DNA of 64,000 nt, from NCBI GenBank assembly GCA_947446925.1, contig CANFHU010000008.1, positions 52,220 through 116,219 of the forward strand, given 5' to 3'. Each line of letters begins with the position of its first letter. Position 1 is the first letter of the stretch. This document shows positions 36,925 to 45,576 of the stretch, one piece after another. The translations under genes and the position numbers were made by a program. The DNA is from Flavobacteriia bacterium. Lineage in GTDB: Bacteria; Bacteroidota; Bacteroidia; Flavobacteriales_D; Crocinitomicaceae. Below the pieces are notes generated by a model. It did no database searches. It was given only the letters and a program-made list of their open reading frames with translations, and had not been told where the DNA came from.

Positions 36925-37632
36925 ATGTTAAAAGTAATTAGTACATTTTTTTTAGCGGGATTCCTGTTAGTGAGTTGTTCGATTGGACAAGGTTCAACAA
37001 AAACCGATTTGAGTCCATCTGAATTTTCAAAACAATTAACAGAAACAGAAAATCCAACGATTTTGGATGTGCGAACGCCTGGTGAATTTGGGGAAGGACA
37101 CATTCAAAACGCTTTGAATTTTGATTGGAATGGTGCAAGTTTCGATGCACAAGTTTCAAAATTAGATAAAAACAAAACTGTTTTTGTGTATTGTTTAAGT
37201 GGAGGAAGAAGTGGTTCAGCAGCAAGTCAATTACGTTCTAATGGATTTAAAAATGTGTTAGAATTAGATGGAGGTATGATGGCTTGGAGAAGTGCTGGTT
37301 TACCTGAAACAACAGATTCGAAAGTAATTAAACGTACAGGGATGACAACTTCGGAATTCGAGAAACTACTTCAAACAGAAAAGGTTGTATTAGTCGATTT
37401 TTATGCTGAGTGGTGTGGACCATGTAAAAAAATGAAACCATCTATTTTGGCTATTGAAAATGAAATGGCTTCCAACGTAAAGGTTATTCGTATTGATGTA
37501 GATAAAAATACGGAACTCGTAAAATCTTTTGGGATTTTGGAGATACCAATACTACGTGTTTACAAACAAGGGAAAATAACCTGGGAACAAAAGGGTTTCG
37601 TGGATAAAGAGGAGATAAAAAAGAATTTATAA
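36925..37632 (+). CDS. lipoprotein with fused rhodanese and thioredoxin domains
   Basis: A 235-aa protein. Lipoprotein signal MLKVISTFFLAGFLLVSCSIG (lipobox LVSC), then a rhodanese domain (NPTILDVRTPGEFGEGHIQNA, active loop TVFVYCLSGGRSGSAA) and a thioredoxin domain with the redox motif VDFYAEWCGPCKKMKP. The thioredoxin part could reduce the persulfide formed on the rhodanese. The ORF track starts 39 codons upstream, inside the previous gene in another frame; the ATG at 36925 gives the signal peptide. It is the last gene of the set, before a strong hairpin. Confidence 0.9.
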   Translation: MLKVISTFFLAGFLLVSCSIGQGSTKTDLSPSEFSKQLTETENPTILDVRTPGEFGEGHIQNALNFDWNGASFDAQVSKLDKNKTVFVYCLSGGRSGSAASQLRSNGFKNVLELDGGMMAWRSAGLPETTDSKVIKRTGMTTSEFEKLLQTEKVVLVDFYAEWCGPCKKMKPSILAIENEMASNVKVIRIDVDKNTELVKSFGILEIPILRVYKQGKITWEQKGFVDKEEIKKNL

Positions 37633-37684
37633 TTTATAAATTGCTCCTAATCCAATAAACAATATTCATTTCAATTTTTAGCGA

Positions 37685-37720
37685 ATCATTAAGCCAAGTT
37701 TTTTGACTTGGCTTAATGAT
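37685..37720. terminator. bidirectional hairpin between convergent genes
   Basis: A perfect 15-bp inverted repeat, ATCATTAAGCCAAGT / ACTTGGCTTAATGAT, with a 6-base loop (TTTTTG). It lies between the rhodanese-thioredoxin gene and the convergent acyltransferase gene, so it can end both transcripts. The T-tract is weak (TTTAAAA on the plus side). Confidence 0.65.
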
Positions 37721-37754
37721 TTAAAATCAATTGCGAAACAATGTAATTAATGCG

Positions 37755-38900
37755 TTATTTGGGTTTATATTTTAAGAAAAGGTTCTCGAAAAAATGTTTT
37801 GAGATTGCAGCCAATAGTATTGTAAAAACAAGAACAACAGTATAATATAAAACTTGGTCCCAAGGTGAGTTCATGTGTATAAGATATTTTTTTAGAAAAT
37901 GAATTGTACCAAAAACTACAAGCATGTGGTACATATAAATACCATATGAAATTTCACCAAGATATCCTAAATACTTATTTTTCAATTTAATAATACTGCT
38001 TTCTACGGAGGATATACAAATAATAACATAAAGAAATAGAAAGTCTACTAATAGTGGAGAAAGTATGGGTGATTTGAAAATAGTATTCCAAACAAGGTTA
38101 TCTATATTAGAATGAAAAATTAAATACACAATAAGTGATACAAAAAGAATTATTTGAATTGGTATTTTAAAAAGAAAGTTTCTATTTAACAAATTTCCTT
38201 TTGTGTATAAAAAATATGCTCCAAGACCTCCAATAGCCATTGCTTCAAATTTGAAGATATTAACAATATAATTAAACAATTCATTTTGAATAACTAGAAG
38301 TCCCAAAAGATTTAAAATTATTTTTATGAAAATAATAGATATAAGCAAGTTTAAGATTTTGTTTTTATTCAATTTAAAAAGGGGAGCCCAAATCAAATAA
38401 AACACTTCTTCTACACCTATCGACCAAAGCGGTTCTAAAAAATGGTGACCAAAATAGAATGTTACTAAACATGGTAAAAAAAACACGAAATAATACCATG
38501 TATCTGTAAGATTATAAGGCATTTCGTAGTTTATATGTAAAAGTGAGAAAGCAAACGGCAATCCAATTGTACCGATAATTACCAATAAAAAGTACAAAGG
38601 CCAAATTCTTAGTATTCGTTTGAAATAAAATGTCTTAATATTTATTTTTCCAGTATTATTTTTTTCTTTTAATAGTAAATAAGTAATTAGAAATCCGCTA
38701 AGTACAAAGAAAAAAGTAACTGCATTACCTCCATTTCTAAATAAACTAAGCCATTCTAAATTATTTAGTTCATTTTTACTTTTAATGGTTTCGCTATGGT
38801 GCATGACAACAAATAACGCTGCAATAAATCGGAGTGAATTTAATCCATTAAAAATTGAAATATTTTTAAAGTCTACTATTTTACTTTTTTCAGTCTGCAT
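37755..38900 (-). CDS. acyltransferase family 3 membrane protein
   Basis: A 381-aa integral membrane O-acyltransferase. It has FNGLNSLRFIAALFVVMHHS (catalytic His region, R-x10-H), FFVLSGFLITYLLLKEKN, the ILRIWPLYFLLV block and GEISYGIYMYHMLVVF, ending NLFLKYKPK. About ten helices. Such enzymes O-acetylate or succinylate surface glycans or lipids. It is not in the glycan locus and stands alone between terminator and TIGR02757 gene; the remnant at 951-1202 belongs to the same family. Confidence 0.88.
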   Translation of the reverse strand: MQTEKSKIVDFKNISIFNGLNSLRFIAALFVVMHHSETIKSKNELNNLEWLSLFRNGGNAVTFFFVLSGFLITYLLLKEKNNTGKINIKTFYFKRILRIWPLYFLLVIIGTIGLPFAFSLLHINYEMPYNLTDTWYYFVFFLPCLVTFYFGHHFLEPLWSIGVEEVFYLIWAPLFKLNKNKILNLLISIIFIKIILNLLGLLVIQNELFNYIVNIFKFEAMAIGGLGAYFLYTKGNLLNRNFLFKIPIQIILFVSLIVYLIFHSNIDNLVWNTIFKSPILSPLLVDFLFLYVIICISSVESSIIKLKNKYLGYLGEISYGIYMYHMLVVFGTIHFLKKYLIHMNSPWDQVLYYTVVLVFTILLAAISKHFFENLFLKYKPK

Positions 38901-39079
38901 TTGCTGGAAGATAATGTTCTATGCAATGATAATGGGCGTCAATGAAAAGTTTTCCCAATTATCTCATGCAAGATTAATTTTCAAATGTAGTAAATATTTG
39001 TTTCCATTACCTTTAATTAGATATACACAGTATTTTCAAATCAAAATGAAACAAAAGAAGTAAATCGAGTTTACATGTT

Positions 39080-39847
39080 TCAAAACTTCTCAATCGCACC
39101 TAAACCAAAAAGTGCATAGTCGTATTTTGCGGGATCTTTTGGGTCAAAACTACGCAAATGACCCATTAATTCTTCTAACGCCTTGCCGTCTGTTTGGGTT
39201 CTGGTAATTAAACCTAACTTTCTGGAAATGTTTGCTGTATGTACGTCTAGTGGTATCGATAATTCACTTGCTGATATTCTATTCCAGATTCCAAAATCTA
39301 CTTTGTTTGCATCTTCTCGGATCATCCAACGTAGATACATTTGAATTCTTTTCGCTGCGGAACCTTTTTCTGGATTCGAAAGGTGTTTTTCCGAACGAGA
39401 TTCGTGTGGTGTTTCTAAAAATCGTTTTCTAAACTGTATAATTCTCCCTGCCGTTCCAAATACGGTGGGATGTTGGGAGAATGCTTTTTCCATCCCTTCG
39501 TTTTGGTAAATGTTTTGAAGTGCGCGAAAGAAAAAATCTAAGTCAATGGTGTTAAATGTTCTGTGCACAAAGCTTATAGTCTCTAATTTATCCGAATTAT
39601 AATTCATTACGAACTCATACGGATCATTTCCCATGATTTGAACGAGTTTTTTTGCGCTGGTGATAATGGATCTCCGATTTCCCCATGCAATGGTAGCTAC
39701 TAAAAAACCAACGATTTCGATATCCTCCTTATTGGTAAATTGATGTACAATTGAAATGGGGTCGTCTGCAATAAAATTAGAAGTGTTGAATTCTTCGACT
39801 TTACGGTCTAAAAATTCTTTTAATTCTTTTGAGTCTAACATCTTCAA
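39080..39847 (-). CDS. TIGR02757 family conserved protein
   Basis: A 255-aa soluble protein with the family features: FIADDPISIVHQFTNKEDIEIVGFLVATIAWGNRRSIITSA near the N-terminus, KRIQMYLRWMIREDANKVDFGIWNRI and ELSIPLDVHTANISRKLGLITR. The last part resembles the HhH-GPD superfamily (GVDVHV.R.a.RLG), which suggests DNA base binding. The function is unknown. ATGs at 39847 and 39841 are both possible starts. Confidence 0.8.
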   Translation of the reverse strand: MKMLDSKELKEFLDRKVEEFNTSNFIADDPISIVHQFTNKEDIEIVGFLVATIAWGNRRSIITSAKKLVQIMGNDPYEFVMNYNSDKLETISFVHRTFNTIDLDFFFRALQNIYQNEGMEKAFSQHPTVFGTAGRIIQFRKRFLETPHESRSEKHLSNPEKGSAAKRIQMYLRWMIREDANKVDFGIWNRISASELSIPLDVHTANISRKLGLITRTQTDGKALEELMGHLRSFDPKDPAKYDYALFGLGAIEKF

Positions 39848-39867
39848 ATCAACTAATTTTCAAATTT

Positions 39868-40521
39868 TCAAATTGAAAATTGTCCGTCTTTCATTACTAA
39901 CTTTCGATCCGTCATATTCGCTAACAGTTCGTTATGCGTAACAATGACAAACGTTTGATTAAAACGATCACGTAGATCAAAAAATAATCGGTGTAATTCT
40001 TCGGAATTTTTAGAATCTAAATTACCAGATGGTTCATCTGCAAAAATTACTTTCGGTCGGTTTATTAAGGAACGAGCAACAGCAATACGTTGTTGTTCAC
40101 CACCTGAGAGCTCCGAAGGTTTATGTTCTGCTCGGTGTTGAACTCCCAGTAATTCAAAAATTTCTAGTGCGTTTTTTTTTGCTTCAGCAACAGATGTACC
40201 TTTTATAAGGGCAGGTAATATTGTATTTTCTATAGCTGTAAATTCCGGTAATAACTGATGAAACTGAAATATAAATCCAATATGTTGGTTACGAAAAGCG
40301 GCTAACTTCTTTTGTGAAAGTTGAAAAGGATTTATACCGTCAATGGTTAATATTCCATTTTGTGGCGTTTCTAAAGTTCCTAATATCTGTAAAAGCGTGG
40401 TTTTTCCAGCACCAGAGGAACCAACAATCGAAACTATTTCACCTTGTTGTACAGTTAAGTCTACGCCATTTAAAACACGTAAATCACCATAGTGGTGTGA
40501 AATTCCTCGAGCAACTAACAT
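39868..40521 (-). CDS. lolD: ABC transporter ATP-binding protein (LolD-like)
   Basis: A 217-aa ATPase with Walker [16 protein letters not shown]-loop [16 protein letters not shown], signature [14 protein letters not shown], Walker [16 protein letters not shown] and the H-loop VTHN. The [15 protein letters not shown] text is typical of the LolD/MacB-like family that powers lipoprotein release from the inner membrane. The permease gene (LolC/E) is not adjacent. It overlaps the end of ribBA by 1 base. Confidence 0.8.
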   Translation of the reverse strand: MLVARGISHHYGDLRVLNGVDLTVQQGEIVSIVGSSGAGKTTLLQILGTLETPQNGILTIDGINPFQLSQKKLAAFRNQHIGFIFQFHQLLPEFTAIENTILPALIKGTSVAEAKKNALEIFELLGVQHRAEHKPSELSGGEQQRIAVARSLINRPKVIFADEPSGNLDSKNSEELHRLFFDLRDRFNQTFVIVTHNELLANMTDRKLVMKDGQFSI

Positions 40522-41738
40522 TATTTACCACGCATTATTAAGGAATGTCCCATTTTATCGCGTTTTGTACGTAAATAGGATTCGTTATGAATGTTACTTT
40601 CAATTTCAATAGCAACATTTTCAACGATTTCTAAACCATATCCAACTAAGCCAGTTCTTTTTGTTGGGTTATTGGATAGCAAACGCATTTTATTTACCCC
40701 TAATTGACGTAGTATTTGTGCACCGATTCCATAATCACGTTCATCTCCTTTGAAGCCTAATTGTAAATTAGCTTCCACAGTATCTAAACCTTCTTCTTGC
40801 AATTTGTATGCTTTCAATTTATTAATCAAACCGATGCCACGACCTTCTTGATTCATATACACAATGACACCTTTTCCTTCTTTTTCAATTAGTTCCATTG
40901 CTTTTTCTAATTGTGGTCCACAATCACATCGGCAAGAACCGAAAACGTCTCCAGTAATACAGGAAGAGTGAACACGTACAAGAATTGCTTCATCTTCTTT
41001 CCAAGTTCCTTTCACCAAAGCCAAATGTTCTTGTTTGGAGTTTTTTACTTGAAAAGCATGTAGTCTAAAGTCACCAGCTTCGGTAGGCATTTCTACCGAA
41101 ACAACTTCATCGATTAGCGTATCATGTTTTAAACGATACTCGATCAAATCAGCAATAGAAATTATTTTAAGATCAAATTTTTCGGCAATTACAAGTAATT
41201 CAGGCAAACGTGCCATCGTACCATCCTCATTTAAGATTTCGACGATAATTCCAGCAGGTTCAAATCCAGCTAATTTAGCCAGGTCAATCGCTGCTTCGGT
41301 GTGTCCAGCACGACGTAAAACACCTTCTTTTTTAGCACGTAAGGGGAAAATATGTCCAGGTTTACCTAAGTCGTTTGGGTCCAGTTTTGGATCGATTAAA
41401 GCAAGGATTGTTTTTGCTCTATCTTGTGCGGAAATTCCTGTTGTACATCCATGTCCATTTAAATCTACGGATACGGTAAAAGGAGTTTCGTAAGCAGCTG
41501 AATTTGTTTGAACCATTAAGTTTAGACCAATTTCATCACATCGATCTTCTACCAAAGGAGCACAAATTAAACCACGACCATGCGTTGCCATAAAATTTAT
41601 TAACTCCGGAGTGGCGTTACGAGCTGCAGTTAAAAAGTCACCTTCGTTCTCTCTATCTTCATCATCGACAACAATGATTACTTTACCCGCTTTGATATCT
41701 TCAATTGCTTCTTCTATGGTATTCAGTGCTTTAGCCAT
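40521..41738 (-). CDS. ribBA: bifunctional DHBP synthase / GTP cyclohydrolase II
   Basis: A 405-aa fusion. N-terminal RibB (1-200): [18 protein letters not shown] with the catalytic acidic loop, [11 protein letters not shown], and [18 protein letters not shown]-terminal RibA (about 205-400): the zinc site [32 protein letters not shown] and [19 protein letters not shown]. It produces two riboflavin precursors. The divergent intergenic region shared with the S24 regulator has matching half-sites (see 41752). No FMN riboswitch is visible. Confidence 0.95.
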   Translation of the reverse strand: MAKALNTIEEAIEDIKAGKVIIVVDDEDRENEGDFLTAARNATPELINFMATHGRGLICAPLVEDRCDEIGLNLMVQTNSAAYETPFTVSVDLNGHGCTTGISAQDRAKTILALIDPKLDPNDLGKPGHIFPLRAKKEGVLRRAGHTEAAIDLAKLAGFEPAGIIVEILNEDGTMARLPELLVIAEKFDLKIISIADLIEYRLKHDTLIDEVVSVEMPTEAGDFRLHAFQVKNSKQEHLALVKGTWKEDEAILVRVHSSCITGDVFGSCRCDCGPQLEKAMELIEKEGKGVIVYMNQEGRGIGLINKLKAYKLQEEGLDTVEANLQLGFKGDERDYGIGAQILRQLGVNKMRLLSNNPTKRTGLVGYGLEIVENVAIEIESNIHNESYLRTKRDKMGHSLIMRGK

Positions 41739-41751
41739 CTTGTATAATTTG

Positions 41752-41768
41752 TGACGTAAATTTACGCA
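41752..41768. promoter_or_regulatory. operator-like palindrome between ribBA and the S24 regulator
   Basis: TGACGTAAATTTACGCA contains the perfect 12-bp palindrome CGTAAATTTACG. Its half AAATTTACGTCA recurs at 41820-41831 in front of the regulator gene. Placement 15-30 bases from ribBA and in the same gap as a DNA-binding regulator suggests an autoregulated operator. Confidence 0.4.
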
Positions 41769-41853
41769 ATTTTTTTCTGATTTTTTTTTGTTTTTTTTTG
41801 TGAAATGAAATATTTGATTAAATTTACGTCAATAACGTTTAAATAATAATCAA

Positions 41854-42654
41854 ATGATCGGTCATAATATCAAAATGCTTCGTAAAAGAAAAGGGAAATC
41901 ACAAGAAGAAGTATCGGGAGAACTTGGTTTAACTCGTTCAAGTTATAGTGGTTATGAAAATGGAGTGGCTGAACCAAGTGTGGAAACATTGATTTTGGTT
42001 TGTGACTATTTTATGATAAGTCTGGATGTTTTATTACGAAAAGATTTCAGTAAATTGACGGAACGTGAATGGGAGGAAATTGACAAAGGAATTACAAAAG
42101 ATATAAAAGGTACTAATTTACGTGTATTAACCACAGTGGTAGATTCGGAAGATAACGAATTGATTGAAATGATTCCGATTAAAGCAAGTGCTGGATATAC
42201 CTCTGGTTATGCAGATGCAGATTACCTAAAAGCCTTACCTACATTTAATTTACCGTTTCTATCTAAAGAAAAAAAGTACCGTTCTTTTCCAATCCAAGGG
42301 GATAGTATGCCTCCTGTAAGTGAAGGTTCACATGTGGTCGCTGAGTTTATCCAAAATTGGACTTCCATCAAAAATGGTACTCCTTGTATTATCGTGACAA
42401 AAGATGATGGAATTGTGTTCAAAATCGTTTATAACCATATTAACGACAATCAATCGCTACAATTGTGTTCTACGAATCCATTTTACAAACCGTATTTTAT
42501 TCACGTAAATAAAGTGATTGAAGTATGGAAATTTGTGAATTACATTGCTTCCGATTTGCCAGATTTACGTTTTGATGACAATCAATTACGCAAATCTTTG
42601 GTAGATTTGCAAAAAGAAGTTTCAGAAATCAAAAATGTATTGATGCGAAACTAA
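41854..42654 (+). CDS. XRE helix-turn-helix regulator with LexA/S24 peptidase domain
   Basis: A 266-aa regulator. The HTH covers residues 5-60 (IKMLRKRKGKSQEEVSGELGLTRSSYSGYENG). The C-terminal S24 domain (from about 110) has AGYTSGYADADYLKALPTFNLPFL and the catalytic serine in FPIQGDSMPPVSEGSHVVAE, with a possible partner Lys in DGIVFKIVYN. It may be a CI/LexA-like repressor controlled by self-cleavage or a non-cleaving sensor. It is divergent from ribBA. Confidence 0.88.
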   Translation: MIGHNIKMLRKRKGKSQEEVSGELGLTRSSYSGYENGVAEPSVETLILVCDYFMISLDVLLRKDFSKLTEREWEEIDKGITKDIKGTNLRVLTTVVDSEDNELIEMIPIKASAGYTSGYADADYLKALPTFNLPFLSKEKKYRSFPIQGDSMPPVSEGSHVVAEFIQNWTSIKNGTPCIIVTKDDGIVFKIVYNHINDNQSLQLCSTNPFYKPYFIHVNKVIEVWKFVNYIASDLPDLRFDDNQLRKSLVDLQKEVSEIKNVLMRN

Positions 42655-42667
42655 TAAACCCTATTCT

Positions 42668-43111
42668 ATGGAAATTGGTAAAGAAATCAATACGACATTT
42701 GCCTCTTCAAACATTAAAGCGCTTGTAAATATTCGGTATACGAACAATTGGATGGCGAGTTTACAAAATAAATACATGGCGCGGCATGATTTAAGTATGC
42801 CACAATTTAATATACTGCGAATTTTACGAGGGGCTAAGAAAAAACTAAACGTAAATACCGTTAAAGATCGTATGATTGAAAAGTCACCCAATACCACGCG
42901 ACTTATGGATAAATTGTGTGATAAAAAATTAATCGAACGTATACGCAACGAAAAAGATAAACGAATTATTGAGGTTGTAATTACCAAGAAAGGACTCGAT
43001 TTATTAGATACCATCGATGTTGATTTCGAAAAAGAATTAATGTTTGTCAATAACCTAACAGAGGAAGAATCGGAATTACTTAGTAATTTATTGGATAAAA
43101 TTAGAAGTTAA
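42668..43111 (+). CDS. MarR family transcriptional regulator
   Basis: A 147-aa winged-helix regulator. It has RHDLSMPQFNILRILRGAKKKLNVNTVKDRMIEKSPNTTRLMDKL (recognition helix) and the wing KKLIERIRNEKDKRIIEVVITKKG with the conserved D-K/R-R. It follows the S24 regulator by 13 bases and precedes glnN by 160 bases. A direct role at the glnN palindrome is possible but unproven. Confidence 0.88.
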   Translation: MEIGKEINTTFASSNIKALVNIRYTNNWMASLQNKYMARHDLSMPQFNILRILRGAKKKLNVNTVKDRMIEKSPNTTRLMDKLCDKKLIERIRNEKDKRIIEVVITKKGLDLLDTIDVDFEKELMFVNNLTEEESELLSNLLDKIRS

Positions 43112-43190
43112 TGCAAATTTCATGAAAAATTGAAATTAAGTTTATATTCATTTAAAAAATCAAATTTAATTCAACTTGCATTAAATTAAC

Positions 43191-43236
43191 AGGGGGTGTT
43201 TGAAAAATAAATATTGTTTTTTTTGAAATACCCCCT
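43191..43236. promoter_or_regulatory. inverted repeat upstream of glnN promoter
   Basis: AGGGGGTGTTT at 43191-43201 and AAATACCCCCT at 43226-43236 form an 11-bp inverted repeat with one G:T mismatch, separated by 24 bases. The right arm lies between the -33 region and the -7 element, so binding there could block or help polymerase. The GC-rich arms stand out in an AT-rich gap. Confidence 0.5.
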
Positions 43237-43244
43237 AAAAAAAA

Positions 43245-43252
43245 TACCTTTG
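43245..43252 (+). promoter_or_regulatory. glnN: -7 promoter element TACCTTTG of glnN
   Basis: TACCTTTG is a full match to TAnnTTTG, 19 nt upstream of the ATG. A TTG at 43223-43225 is 19 nt upstream, an acceptable -33 element. Confidence 0.6.
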
Positions 43253-43271
43253 TAGCGAAAAATTTAATTTT

Positions 43272-45461
43272 ATGGCTACAATTAGACAACAGGCGTATCA
43301 AGATGTATTAAACCGTAAGGCGAATCATTCGGATTACAATGGTAAAATCTCTTCTTTATTTGGTGAAAATGTATTTCATTTAGATGTAATGCGTGAATTT
43401 TTACCTGGAGATGCATACAAAAGCATGGTAGATGCAATCAACAGTGGTAATGGGGTACGTTTAGATCGTAAAATGGCGGATCAAGTTGCTTCAGCAATGA
43501 AAGATTGGGCTTTAACGAAAGGTGCTACACATTATACGCACTGGTTTCAACCATTAACTGGTTCTACAGCTGAAAAACATGATGCATTCTTTAAACCTGT
43601 TGGACCTGGAAGAGCGATAGAAAAATTTGATGGTGATTTATTGGTGCAACAAGAGCCAGATGCTTCTTCGTTCCCAAATGGTGGTATTCGTAACACCTTT
43701 GAAGCAAGAGGGTATACTGCTTGGGATCCATCTTCTCCAGCCTTTGTAATCGGTAAAACATTGTGTGTTCCTACGATTTTTATTTCCTACACAGGAGAAT
43801 CCTTAGATTTTAAAATGCCATTAATTAAGGCACTTCATGCTGTAGATGAAGCAGCGGTAGAAGTTTGCCAATATTTTGATAAAAACGTTGTAAAAGTAAA
43901 TGCAACTTTAGGTTGGGAGCAAGAATATTTCCTAATTGACAAAGCGTTCTACAATGCACGTCCAGATATCATGATGACTGGTAGAGCATTGTTCGGGCAT
44001 GCATCTGCGAAAGGTCAACAATTAGAAGACCATTATTTTGGTTCAATTCCAGAAAGAGTAGAGGCATTTATGCGTGACTTCGAACAAGAAGCGGTACGTC
44101 TAGGTATTCCTGTTACTACTCGTCACAATGAGGTAGCACCAAACCAATACGAATGTGCTCCAATTTTTGAAGAATGTAATTTAGCGAATGACCACAACTT
44201 ATTGTTGATGGATTTATTGGAGAAAATTGCAATCAACCACAATTTCCATATTTTATTACATGAAAAACCATTTTCAGGTGTAAACGGTTCTGGTAAACAC
44301 AACAACTGGTCTTTATCTACAAATACAGGGGTTAATTTGTTAGCACCTGGAAAAAATCCAAAATCTAACTTACAATTCTTAACGTTCTTTGTTAATACAA
44401 TTGCAGCAATCCATAATAACGCGGATTTATTGAGAGCATGTATCGTTTCAGCAAGTAATGACCACCGTTTAGGTGCAAACGAAGCGCCACCTGCAATAAT
44501 CTCTACGTTTATTGGTTCGCATTTATCTTCCATGTTAGATGAATTGGAGAAAAATGTGAAGTCTGGGAAAATGACACCGCAAGACAAAACAGAGTTGAAA
44601 CTAAATATTGGTAAAATTCCACAAATCATGTTGGATAATACCGATAGAAATAGAACTTCTCCTTTTGCTTTTACAGGAAATAAATTTGAGTTCAGAGCAG
44701 TAGGTTCATCTGCAAACTGTGCATCTGCAATGATTGTATTAAATACAATTATGGCTGACCAATTGATTCAATTCAAAAAAGATGTGGATGCTAGAATCAA
44801 TGCAGGTGATGCGAAAGATGAAGCAATTTTGAAAGAGTTACAAAAGTTAATTACACACTCTAAGAAAATTCGTTTTGAAGGAAATGGATATGGCGATGAG
44901 TGGGTGAAAGAAGCAGAAAAAAGAGGTTTAAATAACTTTAAAGATACACCACGTGCATTAGGTGTTTGGACAGAAAAGAAAACGATTGAAATGTTTGAGA
45001 AATTAAATGTTTTAACGGAAAGAGAGATTGAAGCGCGTAAAGACATCGATTTTGAAAATTATATACATAAAATTCAAATTGAGGCACGTTTAATAGGGGA
45101 GTTATCGCAAAACCAAATTATTCCAGCGGTAATTGAATACCAAAACAGATTAATTCAAAATGTACAAGGTTTGAATGCAATCCTTGGTTCGGATGCTAAA
45201 GCAGCTACGAAATCGCAAGTAGAATTGATTACAAAAATTTCAACACACTTGAATGCTTTAAAATCCTTGTGTGATACCATGCTGGAAGAAAGAAAGAAAG
45301 TAAACAAAATCGAGAATATCGAAGAAAAAGCAGTTGCTTATTGTGATAAAGTAAAAGTTTATTTTGACGAAATTCGTTACCATGCGGATAAATTAGAATT
45401 ATTAGTAGATGATGAATTATGGCCTTTGGCTAAGTTTAGAGAAATGCTTTTCACGAAGTAA
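43272..45461 (+). CDS. glnN: type III glutamine synthetase
   Basis: A 729-aa GSIII, much longer than GSI (about 470 aa) and the usual form in Bacteroidota. Motifs: LGWEQEYFLIDKAFYNARPD (metal/glutamate), QLEDHYFGSIPERVEAFM, RHNEVAPNQYECAPIFEECN, NGSGKHNNWSLSTNTGVNL and DRNRTSPFAFTGNKFEFRAVGSSAN. A long helical C-terminal region (about 600-725) is typical of GSIII. It condenses ammonia and glutamate with ATP in the cytoplasm. It has its own promoter and a clear terminator. Confidence 0.95.
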   Translation: MATIRQQAYQDVLNRKANHSDYNGKISSLFGENVFHLDVMREFLPGDAYKSMVDAINSGNGVRLDRKMADQVASAMKDWALTKGATHYTHWFQPLTGSTAEKHDAFFKPVGPGRAIEKFDGDLLVQQEPDASSFPNGGIRNTFEARGYTAWDPSSPAFVIGKTLCVPTIFISYTGESLDFKMPLIKALHAVDEAAVEVCQYFDKNVVKVNATLGWEQEYFLIDKAFYNARPDIMMTGRALFGHASAKGQQLEDHYFGSIPERVEAFMRDFEQEAVRLGIPVTTRHNEVAPNQYECAPIFEECNLANDHNLLLMDLLEKIAINHNFHILLHEKPFSGVNGSGKHNNWSLSTNTGVNLLAPGKNPKSNLQFLTFFVNTIAAIHNNADLLRACIVSASNDHRLGANEAPPAIISTFIGSHLSSMLDELEKNVKSGKMTPQDKTELKLNIGKIPQIMLDNTDRNRTSPFAFTGNKFEFRAVGSSANCASAMIVLNTIMADQLIQFKKDVDARINAGDAKDEAILKELQKLITHSKKIRFEGNGYGDEWVKEAEKRGLNNFKDTPRALGVWTEKKTIEMFEKLNVLTEREIEARKDIDFENYIHKIQIEARLIGELSQNQIIPAVIEYQNRLIQNVQGLNAILGSDAKAATKSQVELITKISTHLNALKSLCDTMLEERKKVNKIENIEEKAVAYCDKVKVYFDEIRYHADKLELLVDDELWPLAKFREMLFTK

Positions 45462-45480
45462 TTAATTAATTGCACGAATC

Positions 45481-45513
45481 AAAAACGCGGTAGTATATCT
45501 ATCGCGTTTTTTT
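45481..45513 (+). terminator. rho-independent terminator after glnN
   Basis: AAAAACGCGGTAG / CTATCGCGTTTTT stem (one G:T pair) with a 5-base TATAT loop, and the run ends in seven Ts. It lies 20 bases after the glnN stop. Confidence 0.8.
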
Positions 45514-45576
45514 GTTAAATTCGATCCTAAATTTTGTGATTTCTAATCACGATGAAGCCATACAAGGCACTATATT

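Noticed and set aside
41739-41853. FMN riboswitch upstream of ribBA
   Set aside because: The gap is only 115 bases, T-rich, and lacks the conserved RFN element blocks.
44123-44629. 168-aa minus-strand ORF within glnN
   Set aside because: Shadow of the highly conserved glutamine synthetase gene.
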